A program made the translations under genes and the position numbers. Shown here in pieces: positions 7,944 to 17,131 of a stretch of 42,781 bases of DNA. Where the stretch lies: NCBI GenBank assembly GCA_020051155.1, contig JAGVJK010000031.1:1-42781 (forward strand), read 5' to 3'. Numbering within the stretch: position 1 is the stretch's first letter; every line of letters starts with the position of its first letter. Under the pieces are notes generated by a model that was given only the letters and a program-made list of their open reading frames with translations, ran no database searches and had not been told where the DNA came from. This DNA is from Gammaproteobacteria bacterium. Lineage in GTDB: Bacteria; Pseudomonadota; Gammaproteobacteria; UBA1113.

Positions 7944-8058
7944 CCAGGTTTGTCATTTTTTTGTTTAAAAAACGGGCATTGCCATGGTATCAAGGCATCA
8001 AACAGTATTTCTTGGAGTAACGAGATTTATTTCCTATACCGCTCGTACCTCAAGATCA

Positions 8059-9282
8059 CTACAGATACCCAATTGGTATCGCATCTACTTCAGCAGACAA
8101 GGGAACATCGCTTTCCCGTAAACAAATCACACCGCCATGTCCGACTTTTTTCCCCAAAGTTTGCAGCACGGAAAATTGTTTAGATGCCGTTTTGCTCGGA
8201 CTTGCGGTTTTTTTGAATTCCACAGGATACAGGGTGTCTCCTTCCTCAAGGATGCAATCAATTTCTTTCTGATCGGTATCACGATAATAGTAACAATACG
8301 GTGTTTTACCGTTATGCCAATAACTTTTTAAAATCTCTACTAACATATACGTTTCTAAAATAGCTCCTGACATAGCGCCAGCTTCCAAGGATTCTGGTGA
8401 AGGCCATTGCGTGAGAAAACTGCAAAGTCCCGTGTCAAGAAAATAGATTTTGGGAGTTTTAAGCAACCGTTTAGAAACATTGTTATGGTAAGGTTGCAGC
8501 AAATACACAAGACCTGAGGCTTCCAACACGCCTAACCAAGCCTTTACTGTTTTGTGATCAATATCTACATCACGAGCAATATCAGAATAATTCAGCAATT
8601 GTCCCGTGCGTGCAGCGATGGATCGAAGAAAACGTTTAAAAGAAAGATCATCGCTAATATTTAACAGTTGACGCACATCTCGTTGCAAATAAGTTTGTAC
8701 GTAAGAGTTATAAAATAAATCACGAGAAGTATGAGGGTTGAGCAACACCATGGGATAAGAGCCCAGCCAAATATTTTTATATACGTCATGAACCGATAAG
8801 GGATTCTTAGCATGCAATCTAGCTTTTGAAATCCACTCAGTCGTAGGCAAAAAGGGTTCCACATCAAAAGGGCGATCGGCCATTTCTGCTTGAGAAAAAC
8901 CTAACATATCGATAATAGCCACACGGCCTGCGAGAGTTTCAGTGATGTGTTGCATCAAATGAAATTTTTGTGAGCCTGTTAGCCAAAATAAACCTGGTTG
9001 TTTTGTTTTATCCACAATAATTTTAATGTAGCTAAATAGCTCAGGTGCATACTGCACCTCGTCAATGATGATGGGTGGCTGATGAGCTTGTAAAAACAGC
9101 GCTGGATCTCGTTGTGCTAGTTCGCGCTGTTCTAGGTCATCCAGGGTCACGTAGCGCCGACCTTCTTCAGCGCAAGACTCAAGCAGAGTGGTTTTGCCAA
9201 TTTGACGAGGTCCTGTTAATAGCAGCACGGGAAATGCCTTTGATGCTGTCAAAATGGTTTGACGCAGTGTTCGTTCTTTCAT
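8059..9282 (-). CDS. AAA+ ATPase with C-terminal DUF4143
   Basis: 407 aa. The N-terminal AAA+ domain has Walker A GPRQIGKTT at 24-32, Walker B IIIDEVQ near 72-78 and a sensor segment WLTGSQKF. A winged-helix-like part follows (LLNYSDIARDVDIDHKTVKAWL), then DUF4143 with a PD-(D/E)XK-like pattern: an ETYMLVEIL Glu, YYRDTDQKEIDCIL and YPVEFKKT. This family is widespread, often in many copies, and its function is poorly known. I chose ATG 9282 because the conserved domain starts there; the frame is open to 9345. It appears to be a single gene, bounded by palindromes at 7903-7943 and 9350-9392. Confidence 0.85.
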   Translation of the reverse strand: MKERTLRQTILTASKAFPVLLLTGPRQIGKTTLLESCAEEGRRYVTLDDLEQRELAQRDPALFLQAHQPPIIIDEVQYAPELFSYIKIIVDKTKQPGLFWLTGSQKFHLMQHITETLAGRVAIIDMLGFSQAEMADRPFDVEPFLPTTEWISKARLHAKNPLSVHDVYKNIWLGSYPMVLLNPHTSRDLFYNSYVQTYLQRDVRQLLNISDDLSFKRFLRSIAARTGQLLNYSDIARDVDIDHKTVKAWLGVLEASGLVYLLQPYHNNVSKRLLKTPKIYFLDTGLCSFLTQWPSPESLEAGAMSGAILETYMLVEILKSYWHNGKTPYCYYYRDTDQKEIDCILEEGDTLYPVEFKKTASPSKTASKQFSVLQTLGKKVGHGGVICLRESDVPLSAEVDAIPIGYL

Positions 9283-9349
9283 GGGTGGTGAGCCTTTAAC
9301 CTTATCTACTTTGTTAAATCTAATGGAGTTTTGGCAAAAGAGCAAGGAA

Positions 9350-9392
9350 TTTTCCGTTTAATTGGGAATCGACTCCCAGATTAAACGGAAAA
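9350..9392. repeat. long inverted repeat upstream of the DUF4143 ATPase
   Basis: TTTTCCGTTTAAT plus TGGGA pairs with TCCCA plus ATTAAACGGAAAA across a 6-base centre, with one bulged base: about 18 bp per arm. It lies 68 bases upstream of the ATPase start at 9282, where an operator or a promoter-overlapping site would sit. Only T/A runs at the arm ends resemble a terminator. Confidence 0.6.
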
Positions 9393-9570
9393 AGGGGCCT
9401 TTATCCCTCTATTCATTGTATTAATGGTCATTTTCTGCTAGGGTTTTGCTTTATTTTTAAGTTTTTTAATGAGCACTACAAGATATGAGAAGAGCATTAT
9501 TCGAGATAATAATCAAAATCGGGAAGAATAAAGCTAATAGGAAGAGCATCTGTCGTTTAATCTCTAATGA

Positions 9571-9615
9571 ACTCATTCCGAGTTTTTAACTCATTGACTC
9601 ATAGTGATTACTCAT
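9571..9615 (+). other. four ACTCAT copies before the 703-aa gene
   Basis: ACTCAT occurs at 9571, 9589, 9597 and 9610, within 66 bases of the start at 9637. This may be a regulator binding array or chance; no known box is recognised. The rest of the 9393-9636 gap is AT-rich with nothing else recognised. Confidence 0.2.
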
Positions 9616-9636
9616 CTCGTAGAAGGTATGGTCTGA

Positions 9637-11748
9637 ATGGCACGAGAATACAGAGAATACAGAGCTTTATCATGGTTGTTGCAACTACAAAATAGTGGCG
9701 AGCTAAATAGCACGCTCGGTGACGCAACCACAACATTGACGGATGATTCATTTGCTGAGACATTCGCTTCCGCGCAACTACAAGATGATGTAAGTGATGA
9801 TCCTCCAGCATTTTTACCCTATCTGAGCCATTCATCAGATGATGAAGCATCAGCATCTACCGATTATTCAGAACTCGATTGGGAAGCGTTGTTTAGCGAA
9901 AACTCCGCTGAGTCATCATCTGATGTCGAGTATGTTGCAACAATTGTCCCTTCGATAGCACCACCGGCGAATAGGTTGCCCGCACGCTCCAGCAGAGAAA
10001 GTGCACTTTCCGCTTCTCAGGATCATCGTAGACGGGAGAGTGTTCCTTCTTCCTCCTCCTCATCATCATCTTCATCAGTTTCAACATCACAGCATGTACA
10101 TCATAACTCTCATATAGATATTAGCAACGACACTTTATCTGATTTGCTTCCGCAGATTCAACCAGCAGCCTATTCTCATAATCGCGAGATTAATTTTATC
10201 GATCTCAAAAATCACAAAAAACGAGGACGGTTAGCAGAAAGACAACGTTATGAAATAAAGAAAAAGTATTTTCAGGCAACATTACATTCTACTCGCAAAC
10301 AGGTGAGCCCTCGTGATCGAGTCATCTTTATCCTTACTGGTAATAAAGGTGGTGAGAAAATTTATGTTCCTGACACGGAAAACGTTCGATGTATATTGAT
10401 TATAACGGCAAAGGACTATTCATCGTTGAATACAAATTTGATTTTATCAAAGGTCGATCTTTTGGTTCTTCAAGGAATGAATTCTAAATATCATGGTGAC
10501 CTTAAAGACTACATGACATACACCAACGTAAAACGGATAGCTGCTTTTATTTTTTCACATTACCACAAACTGACTTATTTCATTGTAGCGGGAGCGGATA
10601 TTCGAAAGATTACCTATGCCTCTTCTAAAAATAGAGGGATGAAAGCTTTTTTTGGCCTTTTGAAACGAAAGATGAATAGCGCAGCGGTTATTGCAGTTAC
10701 CGATGTTGGAAAAGAGGAAATCGCTCAAGATGGGTTAGGCATGCGGTTTTTTATGATTAACATGGTAAAAATAAAACAAAGGATATCCCACACACAGCGG
10801 CTATTTTGCCTTCTGCCTCTTCATCATGAGGATTTTAGTCGGTGGCCAGCAGTACTTTATTTTCAAATTTTATTAAATTATATGTTTTTGGAGAAACACG
10901 CGAGTGGCGTGATGCTGCAAAGAAAGTATGGGATGGTTGATACCATATATAAGAATTTGTATACGCCGGCCGATGCTCTCAAGACATCAATACAACAGAC
11001 AGAGTATCAGCCAAAAGAGAAATATAAGCATTGGATACAAGCAACGATTAAGAGTGTGAATGAGCTATTAGCGAGTTACAACAGTGGATATCAACAAAAA
11101 TTAGCGGCACTTGGTAGAGGTTGGTATCTGACCCTCCCGCATGAGAATGCACAGCCTTTAGCTGAGCAGACGTTCCGACATTCCGTAAAAACAACGCCGA
11201 TATCTGATACAGGCGGAGTGCAACTTCTTATCGAAGCAGCTGAGCTACTGAGTGATACTGGATCACCCGATGCAATTCCTGAAGATGCGCAGAACATTTC
11301 TATAGGTGGACAAGATACATCAAATTTCGCAACTACGTTAAGTACGCCCCATAGTACACCCGATTTATCAGAGCAAGATTCTCCCGTGTTAACACCTAGT
11401 CTTTGGTCTTCCAATTCTTCCAGTCTGTTTCAAGCACCAAGATCCCTTTCTCCATCACCAAGATCCTGCTCTCCATCTCCTAGCAGAATTGTCTTTTTGA
11501 GCGACGATGATTGTAATGAGCGTAACTCGTCACACGCCAATCCAGACAACACCGAGACATCACTTGACTTGGACTCTTTCAACAGTCCGTGCAACCCAGA
11601 AACATCACTTGACTTGCGCTCTTCCAATAGTCCGTGTAGCCCAGAAACATCTTTGGGTTTGTACTCTCCTAGCAGCCCCCACAGCCCGGGAACACCAGAA
11701 CAATACTATGGAAGTTTACCTTCGCCAAAGCGACCTTGTTTTAATTGA
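9637..11748 (+). CDS. 703-aa protein of unknown function, Ser-rich with basic cluster; candidate effector
   Basis: Not recognised. Residues 30-180 are acidic and Ser-rich, including a run of ten serines at 138-147, and are likely disordered. A basic segment at 193-210 (KKRGR, then KKK ten residues later) resembles a bipartite nuclear localisation signal. Residues about 225-500 look globular, mixed beta/alpha (VIFILTGNKGGEKIYVP, LTYFIVAGADIRK). The tail, 560-703, is Ser/Pro-rich with SPSPRS-like motifs and three copies of a 15-residue repeat (consensus C-N/S-PETSLDL). It ends KRPCFN. GAAGG lies about 10 bases before the ATG. No signal peptide or membrane segment is seen. The composition suggests a protein working in a eukaryotic host, perhaps a type IV effector; this is inference. 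Confidence 0.7.
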   Translation: MAREYREYRALSWLLQLQNSGELNSTLGDATTTLTDDSFAETFASAQLQDDVSDDPPAFLPYLSHSSDDEASASTDYSELDWEALFSENSAESSSDVEYVATIVPSIAPPANRLPARSSRESALSASQDHRRRESVPSSSSSSSSSSVSTSQHVHHNSHIDISNDTLSDLLPQIQPAAYSHNREINFIDLKNHKKRGRLAERQRYEIKKKYFQATLHSTRKQVSPRDRVIFILTGNKGGEKIYVPDTENVRCILIITAKDYSSLNTNLILSKVDLLVLQGMNSKYHGDLKDYMTYTNVKRIAAFIFSHYHKLTYFIVAGADIRKITYASSKNRGMKAFFGLLKRKMNSAAVIAVTDVGKEEIAQDGLGMRFFMINMVKIKQRISHTQRLFCLLPLHHEDFSRWPAVLYFQILLNYMFLEKHASGVMLQRKYGMVDTIYKNLYTPADALKTSIQQTEYQPKEKYKHWIQATIKSVNELLASYNSGYQQKLAALGRGWYLTLPHENAQPLAEQTFRHSVKTTPISDTGGVQLLIEAAELLSDTGSPDAIPEDAQNISIGGQDTSNFATTLSTPHSTPDLSEQDSPVLTPSLWSSNSSSLFQAPRSLSPSPRSCSPSPSRIVFLSDDDCNERNSSHANPDNTETSLDLDSFNSPCNPETSLDLRSSNSPCSPETSLGLYSPSSPHSPGTPEQYYGSLPSPKRPCFN
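11548..11697 (+). repeat. 45-bp tandem repeat inside the 703-aa gene
   Basis: Three full units (11548-11592, 11593-11637, 11638-11682) and a partial fourth encode 15-residue repeats around C-N/S-PETSLDL...SNSP. The first two units are more similar to each other than to the third. Confidence 0.75.
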
Positions 11749-11758
11749 ACGATGGTCG
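11731..11758. terminator. imperfect inverted repeat shared by two convergent gene ends
   Basis: CGACC...GGTCG frames a 28-bp imperfect palindrome centred on TTAATTGA. It contains both stop codons of the convergent genes ending at 11748 (+) and 11741 (-). A hairpin here could end both transcripts, but A/T pairs dominate and no long T-run follows, so terminator function is uncertain. Confidence 0.35.
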
Positions 11759-14734
11759 ATGATTAGGGGAACTGTTCTTGTCGTCCTGTAATTCTGTATC
11801 CACATTCCAATCGGGAAGAGCCAGATCACTTGATAATTCCATGTCTTGTTTTGCCAAGTGAGATAGATCTAAAAGGTCCTTTTCTTCCCTGTGGACAACA
11901 TGAAGGGGCGGCGTTGGCGAAGATAAAATAAGAGAACTTAAGGTCACTGGTATTAGTAATTCAATACTTTGTGTTTCCAATTGAAATGGAAGAGAAGACG
12001 CTTGTTCTTTCTTTTTGGAAGAATTGCGGGGCGACGTGAACGAAGTCCAAAATGGAGAGAGGGGTGGCATGAGCGAGGCCAGAACAGGAGAGCTTGCAGA
12101 AAATGTAGATTGGGGATCACAAGCAGGAGTAGAGTCTGTAGAGGGTGTAGACTCCGGATCACAAGCCGGTGCAGAGTTTGCAGAAGACGCAGATTCTGGA
12201 TTGCAATCCGATGTGAAAAACGAAATTTTCTTTGCCGGCACGGCCCGAGGCACGAATTCTGGTAAGGCTGGGCGTTTTCGTTTTTCTGCAAGGCCTGGAT
12301 TTCTAGCAGCAATTGAACTTGATGATTGTGCAGTGCGCCCGTCGCCTTCCTCTGCAGCGTCAAGTGAACAATGCACGTTTAAATATCGACGGTTAATACG
12401 TTGATTAACAATAGTGACTAAAGCAGATGATGTGGGTGCCTGCGTCGTTGTTGAACGAACAACTACATATTCTGTAGCCTTTGTTACCTCATAACTTGCT
12501 GGGATATTAATTTCTGCAGAAAATATATCTCTGGGCACGTAAAGGCATCCATTCTCTGGCAGACTCTTTACAAGCTTAGCAATATGATTCTGCGAAAGAA
12601 TGACATTCTCCGGCAAAATAAATCCACATGCCTGTGGCAACGTTTCGATAATCGTTCTGAATACACGATATAAAAACCATGATGATAGGCTATCAAATTC
12701 TGTATGGACAGCCTCTGTGTCAGGGAGTGTAGAAGTATCCCAATATTTTTGCGGAATCGTTCGACCATATAGGTTTATTTGCTCAACACACGCATTAGAT
12801 AAAGTTAACAAGGCTCCACGTGTTAATACGGCAATAGCTTGAAATAAAGCTTTACCATGATCATACCCAATAGGCCAATGAGATAATTCCAATACTGCAC
12901 CAGCATTCATGTTCTCAGCAATCGTGTATATCTGAGAGGTATTAGCTTTGGGAGGCAACCTGAGTATGACGCCTGGATTTAAACAACCTGCCACTCGTCG
13001 GGCAAAATGCATATGTTCTGGATTAAGTTCAAAGATAACGCTGGGGTTTAAGTTGTTGGCTATGTATGCAGCCGATGGTGGCGTTAAATCTTGTGGCACG
13101 ACAATAGTACCTGCTTGCAAATACATCGTTATAGCCTGTACATCATCTAACGACATATTCGCGGTAGTTATTTTTAATTTACACCCCTTTGGTAAACGTG
13201 CAGCACAATATTTTAAGGTGGCTAATGTCTTATTTGTTGAAAGCAATCCAAGACTCTGCCCGGGCTGTAACCATTCAACTATTGCACCCGCTTGTTCTTG
13301 AGTCATGTTATCGACGTTCAGCAACAATGTGGCAGGTATCGGTAATGCGGCAATCACTTCCTGTGAGATGAAAGATGAAACATAGAGTGTGCGTTTAGGT
13401 TTTAAGTGCTTAATGATGGCAATGGCACGAGCGTTCTCATCGTCTGCTAAGGATGTGGGATACATCAGTGCAACAGAACATGGCAGCGTAGCAGCAATCA
13501 TGCGAGCTTGCTTTTTTGACATCTGTTCGTCGAGTGATACGGCACCTGAAATGTTGCGGAAAGCATACGCGAGACTTTCAGGTGTACATGCAGGGAGATT
13601 CGCTGGTAAATAGAGGATGTCATGGTGCCGAGGTCCTTGAAGAATAGCTCGGAGACGGGAATTGACTACGACAGTTGTTGTACGGCTACTCGATGCGATA
13701 GGTTGTTGCCCCTTTGAACTTGTTACTGCTTGCTTTGTTAAAAGCACAGGTGTCATTGGAAATAAAGTACGTATTTTTTTGAGATTGCGAATTTGCAACG
13801 CGAGCCATGGTTCCATGTTATGGCTGATCTTAATAGCATTAGGATGTTGAGTATGAGTTATCACAAAAATAGCCTCATACCGTGCTATACGTGCAGCAAA
13901 TCTGATGTTTCTTTGCGGTGAGATATTCGCAGCGATAGCTAACAACGCATCCCGCGTCATACCTTTACGCAAAAGACCATCATCTGTTGAGAGCGCACAT
14001 GTTATCATTGACGACGGTATTACATCTCCCGGTGCTTGATGAGCATTGGTAGAGAGCAATTGAGGAGACTCAAGAATAAATTCTGGTCGCGCATGTGTGC
14101 GGATACTTGCTAATTGTGCTGGAGAGAGTTGATTACTTGGTGGCAATCTCAATTTTAGCCTAGGGGTTTTTTCCATATTGATGGATGTAAGTATCGCGGC
14201 TATTGCTTCTGAACTACAGTGACGGGTTATTTCAATCGCAATGTTGTGGCGCACCGCACATATAATATCTCGCAGGTCTGCAACGCTTATGTTGAGGCCT
14301 AAAGCACTATCTGCAGTAAGAGGTAATGACGGTATACTGAGAATAGTATCGTCTTTTAAACATGCGACTACCCATAGGGCATAGAATCTTAGCATGGCAG
14401 GAAGGAGAATCAGAGCGGTGTTTTTGAGTAACTTTTTTGCGAAAGCAAGAAATCTTTCCCGCATCTCGCCTATGCCATTCTCATCGTCGGGAGAGTATAA
14501 ACCAATAGAGTATCCTTGAAGGATTTGTGCTAGCTTAGCCAGCTCTCTTGAACCGAGGTCGCGTTCAAAGGCCAGTAAGATGGCTCCTACTTTGCCGATA
14601 TATTCCCCTTCCAGTTGTGTTTCCAAATAATCAGCTGATACCCAGTTACCATGGAAATCATGAGGTTTGACGGTCACATTCAGGATGCCTGGCAAATTGG
14701 GTTGAGGTGTCGATAGGGATATTAATAATTTCAT
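11741..14734 (-). CDS. 997-aa beta/alpha-repeat protein with Ser/Pro-rich tail; candidate effector
   Basis: Function unknown. From about 370 to 640 it contains roughly eleven repeats of 23-25 residues with the pattern (N/Q)PG..L.LP...s.....IA..L, for example at 540-562, 563-585 and 586-609. Each predicts a strand then a helix, so a solenoid resembling leucine-rich repeats is likely; degenerate units occur earlier. A basic patch KRKRP at 818-822 with PAKK at 833-836 resembles a nuclear localisation signal. Then come three 14-residue repeats C(N/D)PES..S..S.PA (844-885), a Ser/Pro-rich tail and the end HRPSFN. The gene starting divergently at 14889 is a paralogue. No clear ribosome binding site precedes the ATG. 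Confidence 0.7.
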   Translation of the reverse strand: MKLLISLSTPQPNLPGILNVTVKPHDFHGNWVSADYLETQLEGEYIGKVGAILLAFERDLGSRELAKLAQILQGYSIGLYSPDDENGIGEMRERFLAFAKKLLKNTALILLPAMLRFYALWVVACLKDDTILSIPSLPLTADSALGLNISVADLRDIICAVRHNIAIEITRHCSSEAIAAILTSINMEKTPRLKLRLPPSNQLSPAQLASIRTHARPEFILESPQLLSTNAHQAPGDVIPSSMITCALSTDDGLLRKGMTRDALLAIAANISPQRNIRFAARIARYEAIFVITHTQHPNAIKISHNMEPWLALQIRNLKKIRTLFPMTPVLLTKQAVTSSKGQQPIASSSRTTTVVVNSRLRAILQGPRHHDILYLPANLPACTPESLAYAFRNISGAVSLDEQMSKKQARMIAATLPCSVALMYPTSLADDENARAIAIIKHLKPKRTLYVSSFISQEVIAALPIPATLLLNVDNMTQEQAGAIVEWLQPGQSLGLLSTNKTLATLKYCAARLPKGCKLKITTANMSLDDVQAITMYLQAGTIVVPQDLTPPSAAYIANNLNPSVIFELNPEHMHFARRVAGCLNPGVILRLPPKANTSQIYTIAENMNAGAVLELSHWPIGYDHGKALFQAIAVLTRGALLTLSNACVEQINLYGRTIPQKYWDTSTLPDTEAVHTEFDSLSSWFLYRVFRTIIETLPQACGFILPENVILSQNHIAKLVKSLPENGCLYVPRDIFSAEINIPASYEVTKATEYVVVRSTTTQAPTSSALVTIVNQRINRRYLNVHCSLDAAEEGDGRTAQSSSSIAARNPGLAEKRKRPALPEFVPRAVPAKKISFFTSDCNPESASSANSAPACDPESTPSTDSTPACDPQSTFSASSPVLASLMPPLSPFWTSFTSPRNSSKKKEQASSLPFQLETQSIELLIPVTLSSLILSSPTPPLHVVHREEKDLLDLSHLAKQDMELSSDLALPDWNVDTELQDDKNSSPNHRPSFN
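12108..12213 (-). repeat. 42-bp tandem repeat inside the 997-aa gene
   Basis: Units at 12108-12149 and 12150-12191 and a partial one at 12192-12213 encode the C(N/D)PES repeats. The motif resembles the CNPETS repeats of the neighbouring convergent gene. Confidence 0.7.
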
Positions 14735-14888
14735 AGAGTCAAGCTTATATGGATTGGTTGCTATTGAGTAGGGGCATCATATCAGCCAATGCTGAATCGA
14801 GCAATATAAGCACAACCTTGATCCTCTAAGATCTAATCTGCTAAGATGCCTACGCTTTTACCACCTTCGCATACAAAGAGATACAGTC

Positions 14889-16931
14889 ATGACAATAACA
14901 ATTAGCATTAGCCACGAAAACCAACTCAATGTCCATATCACCGATAACGGGTCTGCTGGCGTTGATAGCCAAGCACAAGATCTTAAGTTACTTGAGTTAG
15001 CATTAACGGGGTTCTTAGAACACGAAATTGTTTTTACTGCTGAGGTAGGTTCGACACAGGAAAATGTCGGTGAGCGTATAGGTCAGTTATTGAAAGGACG
15101 TACCATCCGTTTTGCTGCTGACATGCAGCAAGCTGCACAAGCAGCATGGGCACGAGACTTAAAACCTAGCACCAAACTGATCTTACCGCCCACCACGTCA
15201 ACCCATACAATCGATGCAATACCCAACGGTGTTGTGTTTGAAATTCTTATTCCCAACAATATTAGCGAGGCTCTGTTACAGGTTATTGCCGATTTGCCCC
15301 GTGAAAGCTGTCTTTTTTTAGAAGCGGATGTATCGCTGGAAACAAGTCATTTAGTATTTGCTAAATTCTACCCACAACCAGGCCATACGGTTAGATTGCC
15401 AGCTGTAATGCCTCTAGAAATACAAAGAGCAATTGCCGCGATTGTGCCAGCACAGTGTGTATTGGAGTTAGGTGTTGGTACCTCCGTTGCTAATGCACGA
15501 AGTGTTGCCGCAGTACTTAACCATCGTGCGATCTTAGCAGTGCCGACTTTTATGAGTGAAATCGGTGGTATGCTTGTCGAGGCGCCTACATGGTTTAATG
15601 AAATTATTCACGATGTACATCCCAGCTGCAAGATTAAGTTTCCTGTGGGTTTAGAATCAGCGGTCCTTCAAGCATTGGTATTTCCTAAAGAAAAAACAGT
15701 CATACTCTCAAAAGATATAGATAGTGATGCACTGACAATGATGATGCCGGCATTACGCAGCGCAGGATGTACGGTCAACCTTGCGCGAGGTATGTCCCCA
15801 GAATCGTTGCGTGCGCTAGGCACGGGACGAGGTGGTGATGGCCTTGGTTTACAAGTGAATTTGCATCTATATACATCTTCCGCAGAAGCTGAAGCGCTTG
15901 TATCTTCCTTGGGTGATAAGGATAAAGTTTGGATTCCCTCGACTTGGCAACCGACGGAATCAGCCGATGAAATTTGGGCTGAATGCGTGCACGTTGCAGG
16001 TTGTGTTGCCCCAGGCTGTAGCATTGGACTGTTGACGGATGAGCAATGCAAGCCCCACGCACAGGCAAAAGACATTGCACAACACTTAGGGGATGGCGCT
16101 ATTCTAAGGCCCGCCTCAAATATGCAAGAGGATATCTTATTTGAGCTGGCTACGGCTTTAGGTCCTGGGCGCATCTTTGAAATATCAGAAACTCTGTTAA
16201 GCAAAAGAATAAGCGCATGTCGGTTTACCACGCAGAAACTACGGGCTGGCGTAATTTTAAGGCTACCCCATTCCACGCCCTACGAGCAGTTACGGAGTAT
16301 TCAAATACAGATGCAGCCAAAAGCGATTCTTGAGTTGCCAGGTTTTAAGATTCAGTTTCTTAGCCAGATCTGCGAATGGATTAAAACATTGTCTTCAGAC
16401 AACATCATTGCCCTTTCGCGTCGTTTCATCGATGACATCAAACGGCAATATACGAATCAATTCACGAGCAACATACCTTTACTGACAACGCAAATGGAAG
16501 AAGCGATTACGCAATTGGTGTTAACAGCTTGTCAAAATGTCCTTATTTCTCTCGTGCGAGCCGCGGAGCAGTGTCATCTTGTTATCAATAACATCGATAA
16601 GTCGATGCTGAAAGCGTGTGAAGCGTACCTACCATTAGGGCGTAGCAGGATCATTGGCCCCACGGAATTACCAGATAAGTCTAACCTTTCTAGCAATACG
16701 ACAACGCCAAGACCTGACTCTTCAGCTTGCGCCCTTGAAGAATTGCCGCTTGTCGCGGAGACCAGCTTGCAGGCATTAACTTCTATCTTAGGGGATGATG
16801 GACCTTGTTCAAGTCAACCATTACCAGTGGAGGGTAAGAGGTTGCGCACAAGGAATAAAAACACGTCGTTTTTTGGAGATACTCAACCACCTGCCGCTAA
16901 GAGAACGCGTGCACCTCGCCGTTCTCAATGA
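14889..16931 (+). CDS. 680-aa beta/alpha-repeat protein, paralogue of the divergent 997-aa gene; candidate effector
   Basis: Function unknown. It has the same 23-25-residue repeats, for example at 91-210 (LKPSTKLILPP, QPGHTVRLPAVMP, PAQCVLELG) and 425-485; RAGVILRLPHSTPYEQL with QPKAILELPGF is close to PGVILRLPP with AGAVLELSHW in the neighbour. Residues about 310-420 are more diverged. The C-terminus is basic: KRLRTRNK at 650-657 and PAAKRTRAPRR at 668-678, which strongly resembles the c-Myc type nuclear localisation signal (PAAKRVKLD). A SFFGD segment between them recalls KKISFFTSD of the neighbour. The ATG at 14889 is preceded by AAAGAG. The 154-bp gap to the divergent gene should hold both promoters. 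Probably an exported protein acting in a host cell; this is inference. Confidence 0.72.
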   Translation: MTITISISHENQLNVHITDNGSAGVDSQAQDLKLLELALTGFLEHEIVFTAEVGSTQENVGERIGQLLKGRTIRFAADMQQAAQAAWARDLKPSTKLILPPTTSTHTIDAIPNGVVFEILIPNNISEALLQVIADLPRESCLFLEADVSLETSHLVFAKFYPQPGHTVRLPAVMPLEIQRAIAAIVPAQCVLELGVGTSVANARSVAAVLNHRAILAVPTFMSEIGGMLVEAPTWFNEIIHDVHPSCKIKFPVGLESAVLQALVFPKEKTVILSKDIDSDALTMMMPALRSAGCTVNLARGMSPESLRALGTGRGGDGLGLQVNLHLYTSSAEAEALVSSLGDKDKVWIPSTWQPTESADEIWAECVHVAGCVAPGCSIGLLTDEQCKPHAQAKDIAQHLGDGAILRPASNMQEDILFELATALGPGRIFEISETLLSKRISACRFTTQKLRAGVILRLPHSTPYEQLRSIQIQMQPKAILELPGFKIQFLSQICEWIKTLSSDNIIALSRRFIDDIKRQYTNQFTSNIPLLTTQMEEAITQLVLTACQNVLISLVRAAEQCHLVINNIDKSMLKACEAYLPLGRSRIIGPTELPDKSNLSSNTTTPRPDSSACALEELPLVAETSLQALTSILGDDGPCSSQPLPVEGKRLRTRNKNTSFFGDTQPPAAKRTRAPRRSQ

Positions 16932-17131
16932 TTCTGACATGTCTTCATTTTTGTCTCTTGCTGAACAATTTATTGGTGTTCTCTTGAGCATTAAGAGAGA
17001 ATCTATTAAACTGAGCGAACATTTAGCGACACTCGTTTAACTCTGCTCATGTGGGGTTATCAAGAAATAAGGTGAGACTCTTTCCTAGCTTCACGTCGAA
17101 AACAGTACTCAACATCAGGATAACAAGTCCC

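Noticed and set aside
12015..12404. 129-codon open frame on the plus strand
   Set aside because: It mirrors the tandem repeats of the 997-aa minus-strand gene, which explains its low-complexity product.
15668..16276. 202-codon open frame on the minus strand
   Set aside because: It lies wholly inside the 680-aa repeat protein gene, has no ribosome binding site, and its Ser/Cys/Pro-rich product looks like an antisense shadow.
16939..17040. Short frame of 33 codons after the 680-aa gene
   Set aside because: It has a plausible hydrophobic-plus-charged sequence but no ribosome binding site and no recognisable feature; not supported as a gene.
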